Assembly: GCF_037975245.1 (NCBI RefSeq)
Contig: NC_092575.1
Location: forward strand, 9,700,001-9,764,000
Length of the DNA: 64,000 bases
From: Apostichopus japonicus
Taxonomy: Eukaryota > Echinodermata > Holothuroidea > Aspidochirotida > Stichopodidae
Reading direction: 5' to 3'
The position numbers were made by a program, and so were the translations under genes. Below the pieces are notes generated by a model. That model had not been told where the DNA came from. It was given only the letters and a program-made list of their open reading frames with translations, and ran no database searches. Positions 55,321 through 64,000 of the stretch are shown here, piece by piece; position 1 is the first letter of the stretch; each line of letters opens with the position of its first letter.

Positions 55321-58300
55321 TTTGTCCCCAAAAGGCCCCTGATCATTGCCCTTCTTTTCAATCTTTGAATTCGCAGTGAAATCGCTGTGGTCAGTAAGTC
55401 TTTTGACTGACCCTAATTCTGCTCAGTATGGAACGCCAAAAGGACCACATTTTAATTTGACATGTACTACTACTAATTCGAAGTGTACTACTACTAATTT
55501 GAAGTGTAATACATGTAAAATGTCAGCGACGCGAATAAGTCTCCCTACATAAAATGGGAACAATGCAACGGCTGTTTTATTTTTCCCCCTTTCTACATAC
55601 GCCTCGGCGCAATCACAGGAACGAATCGCTCATAGCGTGATGAATAGTAAGAATCGATTGGCCGATACGCCGTTACCATGGAGTTAAAAGAGAACCAGTT
55701 AAGGAAGTGAAATTTGGTGTTTTAAAGCTGTAGGGACCGAGAGAGAGGGGACATGTGTACAGTCCACGGTCTGGTGCAGTTCTGTTTACGGACATACAAT
55801 CACAATATAGTACTATACCACAGTAGGCTACCCTAACAGTCACACTCTAGATAACTAATACTTACAAGGGTATAAACAGACCCAAGCAACCTAGTTGCCC
55901 AATCACAAACAAACAGGAAGATTAACAGTTTACCATAATATAATACAATGAGACCAGAGTCAGCAGATGATTACATAATAACATCTGGGCATGGAGACAC
56001 TGCAAGTAATTACTATAATAACAAGTGCACAATAAGTAAAGGTAAGTAACAATAGGCAGTAGATACATTCTATGTAGGCTGGAACGCTAATTGAAAATGT
56101 GCGTCCTCACCCGTTCCTCTTCCTTAAGAAAGGTTGTAGAATGGTGGGAGCTTGCTTCTTCGGCCAAATGTATGGGTGAAAATGACAATTTGACTGGGAA
56201 AGAAGAATGATGAAACAATTCGGGAGGTTTGCTAAGAAGGGGCACATCGGTGACTATGAGGCTTATGGAGACCTTTTTCGTTTTTGTTGGAATGATAACC
56301 TAATGCTTAGTACTGTACAATACGTAACATGTGTTTCAATTAATGTGCTAAAAGCGAAAACATAGGGTTAAAGAAGTCCTTCCAGTAAGAAGCATATTAC
56401 AACATGAAACAACCAATTTGCACACATACACGATCATTGCATAGATTCCTTTTGCCTTCGACAAGTAATTAAAAAATAATGAAAAGAAGACCTCTACAGT
56501 GCTCGTGAAAAAGAGAAACAAGAAATCCTAATTTAATAAATCCGCAAATTATCCCTATAGCAACACTCTGAAGAAATCATCGGTTTAGTATTTGTTCTAA
56601 ATCCTAAATAAAGAACGCACAGGTCTATATTCTCTTTTGTAGAAACTGCCTTCCTCCTCAAGTTTAAGAACGACTGACTTTACTGCCCCCGTGTCCACAT
56701 TGAAAGCTCAATCATTTTCAGTCCGGCTGGAACCCTTAAATATGCATCGGTTCTTTCCCACTCCTAGAACGTCTGCTAAAATATTGTTATCCTATAAACC
56801 AAATAAAGAACGCACCTATATGCTCATTCTAGCAACTGCCTTCCTCTTCAGGAAGTTTTAGAACGACTGATGAATATACTGCCCCCGTGTCCAAGCTATA
56901 CTCTCTTCAACCAGGGAGTTGTTATGGAACATCAGAACTCCCTGCTTCAACCATTTTCAGTCAGGCTGCAGAAAATTTGGGAGTACTACAATGAAACCAA
57001 ATCCTCATATCAGCCTTTTTTAAGAAACCAGAATCGGCTTGATTAAAAATTTACTACGGAAAAGAAAAGACATACATACCACGTAACTCTTGTGTCTGCA
57101 AATGCTTTGGACTCATACGTACTTCTTCTTCCACAGACTTTGCAGAGATGCTTCGCACTTTGTCAAGTTTTGATGTGCCCCAGTTTTCAGTCACATGTGA
57201 ATTATTGAAATCTTATTCCAAAGTGACCTATAAAGTTGTGTTCGTAAGTTGTCAAACAGGTCAGTTGTTATAAAGAGTTTCACACATTCTTTGCTACCTA
57301 CTGGTCAACTTACGACACAAACAGTATGGATAGTGGCGTAGCACTAAAGAAACTATAGGATCTCCTCGCCCACTGCGTGGTATGGATGAGTGGGTTTATT
57401 ATAGTCTGAAGAAATAATAGCCCAGCGTTGGTTCACGTGTTCTCTAAAAAAAAAAAAAAAACCGAGAAAATGTATGTTATATTTACATGTAGAGGGATAT
57501 GTTATATAAGAACTGTCATTTCAATCCCATCAACTTGGAAAAGTTCGGACAATGTCGTGACATCACACACTCATGTTGTCAAGGTTATCGACAACACTGC
57601 AAATCCCGCTTGTTGACAGTATCCTATACATACATGGATGCTTCGGAAGTTGGGACAATATTGTCTATACTGTACCTTCATGTCACGCTTCAAAGCACTC
57701 GAACTGACATTATAAGGAATGTGAATATCATGTTTCTATCAGAAAATGGTAAGGGACTGCTTGTGCTGTCAGCATGGTATGTGATGACAGTATAATAAAG
57801 AGTAATATTATCACTGGAAAATGTCTCCAATTGGATACACGTGTGTTGCGAACACACCCTTATACAGGGACATTCATCATATACCGTCAAAATAATTGAT
57901 CTAGAATCAGCTAGCTAACTGAGGAGTCCTTAATGTAAAGCTGTTTCAACATCAATAGGTCAGTATGCGTTTCCTTACCTGTAGAGATGCGACACAAAAT
58001 AAAAATAAAGAAAGAAAAAACAGTCAAAAGGCATCGTGATTCCTTCACGTATGTTCCTACTTGCCCACAGTGAACACGTTTATACTTTGGGAGATTTTGC
58101 CCGAGGCGGACTCAGTGCTGTGTGGGGGTCTATCCCTTTCCCTTTTGAATCTCACACGAGAAAAGTAAGTGTACTTATTATATTACAGTTACTTTCTCGC
58201 TCAGACCAGCTCCCTGCTCAGGCCAACTTATGTTCGAGTGACACATAATATCGTTCGCCAAAGTATACCAATTGAACACATTTAAGAATTACACTGACAT
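55321..58300. other. No recognisable gene
   Basis: Includes a hairpin repeat (56906-56950), short A-runs and an exon-like open stretch on the minus strand (57079-57201) that I could not support. Confidence 0.4.
56906..56950. repeat. Dispersed hairpin, copy B
   Basis: TTCAACCAGGGAGTTGTT then ATGGAACATCAG then AACTCCCTGCTTCAA. Diverged copy of 45299-45338 with a longer loop. Confidence 0.65.
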
Positions 58301-59446
58301 CATAATGACCAGTGGCGTAGCCAAGGGGGGGGGGGGCGTGGGGGTGACAGCCCCCATGAAAGCTTGTTGCCCCCCAGTCGCCCCCACTGGATTTTGGGTG
58401 TCGAAAAAAATTACATGTGCGAAAAATATATCATTGGTCTGAATGGTTTCGAATCTCCATGATGACCACTCATGAACGACCCTTCGACCGCGGACCGACA
58501 GTAGGTTATAGTTGCTGAAAAACACCGGACGTGACATAGCGTATAGGCCGGGTTTTCACTTCTGGGACGTATATGGCAAGCCAAATGCTCAATAAATCGA
58601 GAAACATGGATTTTCGGTCGAAAAACCATGTTTATTGACCGATACACCATGTTTATCACTAGAAAAACCATGTTTATCGACCGAAAAACCATGTTTATCG
58701 ACCGATAAACATGGTTTTTCACCGAAAACCATGATTATCGGCAGATAAACATGGTTTCTCTGAGAAACATGGTTTATCGAACCATAAACAGGGATTTTCA
58801 TTAGATATTCCATGTTTTTCTTTCGCAAATCCATGTTTTTCTTTCGAAAATCCATGTTTATCGGCGATAAACCATGTTTATCGGCGATAAACCATGTTTT
58901 TCGACAGATAAACATAATTTATCGACTGATAAACCATGTTTTTCGTCGAAAATCCATGTTTATCGACGATAAACCATGTTTTTCAACAGATAAACATGGT
59001 TTATCGGCGATAAACCATGTTTATCGGCGATAAACCATGTTTTTCGACAGATAAACATAATTTATCGACTGATAAACCATGTTTTTCGTCGAAAATCCAT
59101 GTTTATCGACGATAAACCATGTTTTTCAACAGATAAACATGGTTTATCGCCGATAAACATGGTTTATCGACTGATAAACCATGTTTTTCGTCGAAAATCC
59201 ATGTTTATCGGCGATAAACCATGTTTATCGACCGATAAGCATAGTTTATCGGCGATAAATCATGTTTTTATATTTGGCGACTGATGAAAACATGCCGCAA
59301 CTACTTCCAAAACTCTACATGTTATGTTAGTATATATATGATAAATCTTTAGTTCCGAAGCCGCATGTGGGCGACTGCCGTACGCAAACTTCGTATGGGC
59401 CCGGTCCTTTCCATAAATAGGAACAACGAAATATGGCCCCTGTTAC

Positions 59447-59608
59447 CGATGTGAAACTGTTCATGCCTCATGGTGTGCACCGGGTTGTATCTCCTGATAA
59501 ATTCTGCGTTGGCGCCTTTGCCGAATAGAGAGGAGAGAGTATCAAATTCCCAACCCTCTGTTGACAATTTCATATACAGACTTTCCAGCTTACTGCGGAA
59601 TTTTTGTA
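59447..59608 (-). CDS. Exon-like open stretch, unknown product
   Basis: On the minus strand a good acceptor (TTACATTACAG) is followed by about 54 open codons including QKFRSKLESLYMKLSTEGWE and FIRRYNPVHTMRHEQFHI, up to a GTAACA donor. I know no matching family. It lies between the two fold-back arrays, so it might be an exon captured by, or belonging to, the 3.77-kb element. Could be chance. Confidence 0.25.
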
Positions 59609-60002
59609 CTGTAATGTAAGTAAAATCTTATATAGCGCACTATACGCGCGATGCATCTGTGCGCTTTACAAACAATCTAGAAAATACAATGCCAAAACAG
59701 GTTTGACTTTGCATAGCCATTGGACTATTGTAAGCCTTTATATTATGCAGTTAGGCTATTTCCATAGAGTTATAAACGATTTGTTTCAAATATTGGGGGG
59801 GGGGGGGGAATTGGCTTGGGTGCCGGCGGGTAGCATCTTTCATCCCCAAAATTGTTCGCACGCTTCATGGTATTTTGTATATATACATATATACTGGTTG
59901 CTACCGTACAGCCCTATATTTTCCTTTTAAATCGGCAAACCAAATTTCATTACGGATGCGGTCCGTCTAGCTAATTCATTTCGAAAAGTCAAAACAACTT
60001 TT

Positions 60003-60235
60003 GGTGAAAGTCTGTGATGTTTTTTGGTGATATTTAGAAACAAATTGTGACACGGTTAGACAGGTGCGTAGCGAGGAATTTGCCAAGGAAGGGGCCAAGC
60101 TTGTAGGTAAACCACCTAAGCGTAGCGCCACCATAAGTTGGCGCGAAGAGTATAAGAAAATTTAGGTCGAAAATTGCTCCCACATTGCTGTCAATGGCAC
60201 TTCCCAGGCCTTGTTAGTTGCATATCACGCTATAA
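60003..60235 (-). repeat. Core-module repeat copy
   Basis: GGTGAAAGTCTGTGATGTTT through AAATTGTGACACGGTTAGAC to ATGGCACTTCCCAGGCCTTG. Diverged copy of 28190-28390 and 44540-44765. Confidence 0.6.
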
Positions 60236-62802
60236 TGGAAAAGTTTCTTGAGATTACAAACTCAACCTGCAATTGGTCGTAATATGACCTCTTTTTACCA
60301 ATTACTGTAGTTTGCAACGCCTGCCACATATTTTTTCTTAGTATGAAGGTCTTTGTGTGAACGCTGTATGATGAACTACACTGTAGACATGAACATAACC
60401 ACACAGTGTTTACTCAAAGAGCCTAAAGCTATGCAGGATAATTGTGCAGTCTAGAACTTTAAAGGTTGATTTACGACCGTGTCAGATCGATGACGGTGTA
60501 CTATTACTAAGCCTGTGCGTTGCCGGTTATTATTCCGCACTTGTCCATATGCGGACTGTGCGAGACCGTAGCTATGTTTTTGCGCGATAAACATGGTTTA
60601 TCGGCGATAAACGCGGTTTATCGGCGATAAACACGGTTTATCGACGATAAACCATGTTTCTCGATAGATAAACATGGTTTATCGGCGAAAAACCTTGATA
60701 TCGCTCGAAAAATCATGTTTATCGCTTGAAAAACATGGATTATCGCAGATAAACATGGATTGTCACAGATAAACCATGTTTATCTATCGAGAAACATGGT
60801 TTATCGCTGATAAACCATGTTTATCGCCGATAAACCATGTTTATCGCCGAAAAACCATGTTTATCAGTGATAATCCATGTTTCTCAAGCGATAAACATGG
60901 ATTCTCGCCGATAAACCGTGTTTATCAACCGAAAATCCATGTTTATCGGTCGATAAACATGGTTTTTCGATCGAAAAACATGGTTTATCAGTCGATAAAC
61001 ATGGTATTTCGACCGATAATCCATGTTTTTCGATTTATTGAGCAATTGGTTTGCCATAGACGTACCCTGATGCTCTTAAAACCGCTAAAAAACAAATTTT
61101 CAAGAAAGGAGACAATACTAACGCTGAGAATCAGTCTATCACCCTAATAAAGTTTCAGACGCAATCTTTGATCATGTCAGTTTGACATATAGGTCATTCA
61201 GTATAGGTCATTCAGTATTTTACTTGGCTGAAAGCCCAGTCAATCTTTCCTTATTTTCCACGCGCAATTTGCAGATTTGTCGAAAAATGTCAATGCCGGT
61301 GTCAAACTCACAATTTTGTGGTATGACTCCCAGGACGGCAAGTCGAGAAACTCACATGCAGTCGCGGCGGATAGCTTCCTTCGCCTATAGTATGTCCGGG
61401 GACATTTTGGGGCATCGTTCCTATAGGCCTATATCTGAGGCCCTGGGGTCATTCCTTAACTGACTTGGTGCAATATAATGTGCCCATTTCGAAGTAAATG
61501 TATTCACAGATTGTTAGTTGCAATTGGTTTGAACAAATGAGAGGTATTCTATCCTGAAACATAGGGCAAAATGGGGATGGGGTCTCCAGTTCGCCGCATC
61601 ATTTGTCAACTTGCACTGGGTTCTAATGTTGATGTCAATTGGAATCACTAATAACAGAAATAATCCACCAAAAATTAAGGCCGCGTGAACTTTATTGCAG
61701 ATTTCCTGAGTTACGAATTTGTAATTTTCTCCCGAAATCACGGAACTAGATGGCTGCTATGCAGCCTGGTAAGTGCCATCTCCAGCGATCTGGCAGGTGT
61801 TGAAATCTGAAATTTTCTTGGTACGCTGCGCGCCAACCGATGGTGGCGCTCCGCTTAGATAGTACTTGCGGCCGGAATACTCGAATCGTTTACGTCCCCC
61901 CTACAAGGCTTGTGAAGTGTCATTTCCGACGATCTACGAGGCCTTTTTAGCTAAAAATTTCGGCACGCTGCCGCCAACTCATGGTGGCGCTCCGCTTAGA
62001 TAGTAACAAGACGCCCTCTCAGGAAATGGTCAAGCCCCCCAGCGCCCCCTCCACTGAAACAATCCTGGCTACGCCACTGATAATGACCCCCCCCCCCCCG
62101 TGACTTAATCAACTTCGATATCATTGACTCAACCGACAAGCGGGACGCCATTGCAACAACTCTCTCCTGTTCAGTTAGTATCAGTTTCACCAATAATTTC
62201 TTCTAAAAGAAAGAAGCCAAAGAGGAATTGCTCAGTGACAAATAACAGTTTTTCACTTATCAAAGCCATGAGAAAGCCTATAAGGTGAGAGTTCTGCATT
62301 ATTAGAGACTGAAGGATAGAACTTATCAATTAAGAAAGAAAGAAATGATTGCATTCATCAGCAGAAAGTTAATTAATTAAAGACAATTAGTAACGGGATC
62401 GCCGTCCGAAAAGATCCCAGATTTGGGGGAGCAAATATGTTTCAAGTCTTCTAAAGCCCAATCCTGATCCAGACCTTGGTAATAAAACCAACTATGTCAT
62501 CGAGAGTAGCGCTAATCTTACTGTTAACACGTCGGACCAAATTGGGTCTCCTTGTTAACACCTTCATTAGCCTTTTTGACAGCCCTATACAGGTCAAAAT
62601 ATGCCTTCAAAAGCAAAATTCATAGTTTTATAAACTCCACGTCGCTGTATTTTTTCTCACAATTTTAACAACAGTATATAGGACTACTGCATGTTCATAA
62701 GAACGAAGTTACTGCCCCGGTCATTACTTTTAATGACTGGAATGCAGAACTTGCACAAGAAAATAATTCCTGCCAGGTCCCAATGGCGTTAATTATTGGA
62801 TG

Positions 62803-62843
62803 CTTACACCAGGGAGTTGTTCCATAACAACTCCCTGCTTAAA
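62803..62843. repeat. Dispersed hairpin, copy C
   Basis: CCAGGGAGTTGTT, CCAT loop, AACAACTCCCTG. Same core and loop as 45299-45338; the outer stem has decayed. Confidence 0.7.
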
Positions 62844-62864
62844 CATTGCTCTAAATTTCTAATA

Positions 62865-63055
62865 GTTTTATCAGTAACGCCATTGAACCAAATATCCTCA
62901 CTGATGGTAGCATATTTTCCTTCCCATTGGAAAAGGGATAGGCCTACTGCTATTCTTCTTCCCAAACCAAATAAATCTCATTCACAATAGAAGGATTTTA
63001 GTCTCCTTAATTCCCGTTCTGGGAAAGGTCTTTGACAAGGTGGAAGGAATTGCCA
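62865..63055 (+). pseudogene. Non-LTR retrotransposon reverse transcriptase fragment
   Basis: Reads FPSHWKRDRPTAILLPKPNK in one frame, then, after a stop and frame change, VSLIPVLGKVFDKV. This is the N-terminal part of a LINE-type reverse transcriptase, where the family reads about FPxxWKxAxVxPIxKxxxK followed by RPISLLPxLGKxxE. Only about 190 bp are recognisable; a decayed, 5'- and 3'-truncated copy. Confidence 0.6.
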
Positions 63056-63059
63056 GGAT

Positions 63060-64000
63060 TGGGGCAGCTTGTATTTACGTTTACAATCTGAAAAATTATT
63101 TGCTTGTCTACTTTTCTCCTACATCATTTCCCACACTAGTATGCTTCATATTTTGATAACCTGCAGGAGCTTGTCCTGACCTGGCACGTGCAATATTTTG
63201 TAGTCATCATGTATACAAAGTTTTCAGATTGTGACTCCGTTGAACTTAAAACGACATTTCTTTTTTCACACCAACAATATGGTTTCTATATACACTGAGG
63301 TTTGCAAAATATTCAGAGTTTACTTTTATTGACCTCGAATGACTTTCAACACCCCACCTCCCCCCCCCCCCACCTCAAAAAGCCAACATTGGTTTTATAA
63401 TAACCAGGTGGGTAGACATACCACTTATTCAATTCGTCCAATATGTACTTTAGCAGTTATTGTGGTTGCAAGTTAACAGGCTTAAAGTTTACAAATCATA
63501 ATGGATATCAAGTCATCCTTGACCTTTATACGAGGGCAATGTGGATGTCGAATTCACCAAAGTAAATCTAAATAATAAACTGAAAGTTCATCCAAACGTT
63601 ACTCTTTAGGATTATCCTGCTTTCGCGATGAGGGTTTCAAAATCCAACACAAAGGAAGCAATGCACTGGCAGTAATTTTGAAAGGCTTGGAGTAATGTGA
63701 ACAGAACACTTCGTTACAAAGTAATCAACCAACCCCGACCGTTTCGAAATTTCTACTGCCTCCCTTCGTAGTCCGTTTAGTATACGATTCGATATAACCT
63801 GAAGACCAACTTGAGACAAGGTGAAAGACAAAGGGGATATAGCCTGCTACAAAATAATAAAAATGACTATAGGTATATGGCGAAGGTCTTACACAGCTAT
63901 TCAAACTTTTTATAGTTGATAAAATTTGAACACGAAAACTTAATTGCAATCAATAAATAGTTGACCTTGAAATATTTGAACACATCGATATGGTCAACTT
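63060..64000. other. No recognisable gene
   Basis: Holds a degenerate TGACC-type repeat (63180-63550) with a C-run at 63360. Nothing else supported. Confidence 0.4.

Larger units (their letters stand above)
58564..61068. repeat. Fold-back array of CATGTTTATCG words inside the 3.77-kb element
   Basis: Ends are inverted copies (GGCAAGCCAAATGCTCAATA at left, the complement of GGCAAACCAATTGCTCAATA at right). Left array 58600-59275, right array 60585-61032. Each is a run of the words CCATGTTTATCG and CGATAAACATGG in alternating orientation, so many units are themselves perfect palindromes (for example CATGTTTATCGGCGATAAAC). The 1.3-kb spacer holds a core-module repeat and an exon-like stretch (59447-59608). 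Open frames in the arrays are products of the repeats. Confidence 0.75.
58310..62079 (+). mobile_element. 3.77-kb hAT-ended element with perfect 8-bp target duplication
   Basis: Left end CAGTGGCGTAGCC, right end its complement, flanked by identical ATAATGAC at 58302-58309 and 62080-62087. Its outer parts match the 483-bp element at 5679-6161: 58310-58494 matches the left part, and about 61360-61420 plus 61880-62079 match the right part. The interior has a large fold-back array (58564-61068), a reversed core-module repeat (60003-60235) and two forward core modules (61776-61863, 61913-62008). No transposase is recognisable, so it depends on enzymes from elsewhere. Either the short form is a deletion product, or this one captured the fold-back DNA. 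Confidence 0.85.

Noticed and set aside
57079-57201. Minus-strand open stretch with VRSISAKSVEEEVRMSPK and a GTATGT donor, considered as an upstream exon of the EF-Tu gene
   Set aside because: The acceptor is weak, the product is not recognisable, and joining it to the EF-Tu UTR acceptor meets a stop at once. At most it could be a 5' UTR exon.
58812-61147. Open frames rich in INHVFR/KHGLS-type repeats
   Set aside because: Translations of the CATGTTTATCG word arrays on both strands; not genes.

Overview
The window reads as nuclear DNA of an animal, most plausibly an invertebrate deuterostome such as an echinoderm. The genes are split by GT-AG introns, the DNA is AT-rich and repeat-dense, and there is a Ty3/gypsy-class LTR element whose integrase precedes its reverse transcriptase, an arrangement known from Gmr1-like elements of deuterostomes. 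The species cannot be fixed from the sequence alone. Gene density is very low: two real host genes, one degenerate gene copy, and a large amount of mobile and tandemly repeated DNA.

Region by region (plus strand unless stated). 1-5162: the last five exons of a CDP-alcohol phosphatidyltransferase gene whose 5' part lies outside the window. 5214-6630: hAT transposon debris, including a hAT transposase C-terminus split by a 483-bp non-autonomous hAT element. 8.4-14.5 kb: more hAT ends, a tRNA-like sequence, a 433-bp hAT element with a perfect 8-bp target duplication, and two inverted-repeat elements built of repeated short words. 14.8-15.6 kb (minus): two exons of a degenerate EF-Tu-like gene. 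15.6-22.3 kb: nothing recognisable. 22.3-22.7 kb: a 9-bp minisatellite. 25.3-29.1 kb: a 74/76-bp satellite array that ends in a tandemly duplicated 530-bp block.

30,272-45,221 (minus): a complete nine-coding-exon gene for a 393-residue elongation factor Tu. It starts at the bacterial position, has an in-frame stop just upstream of its ATG, and so has no mitochondrial presequence. Its introns hold hAT elements (34.8, 37.7 and 40.7 kb), a 2.57-kb fold-back element (40.0-42.6 kb) and arrays of a repeat rich in AGGTCA half-sites. 45,896-52,918: a full-length Gmr1-like retrotransposon with nearly identical 981-bp LTRs, a 5-bp target duplication and two frameshifts. 54.2-55.3 kb: a U2-snRNA-like chimera next to an inverted-repeat element. 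58,310-62,079: a 3.77-kb element with hAT ends and a perfect 8-bp target duplication, carrying a large fold-back array. 62.8-63.1 kb: a decayed non-LTR reverse transcriptase piece.

The most notable items are the bacterial-type, presequence-free EF-Tu with its decaying relative, and a recurring architecture in which unrelated short words are amplified into inverted-repeat elements (five cases in 64 kb).
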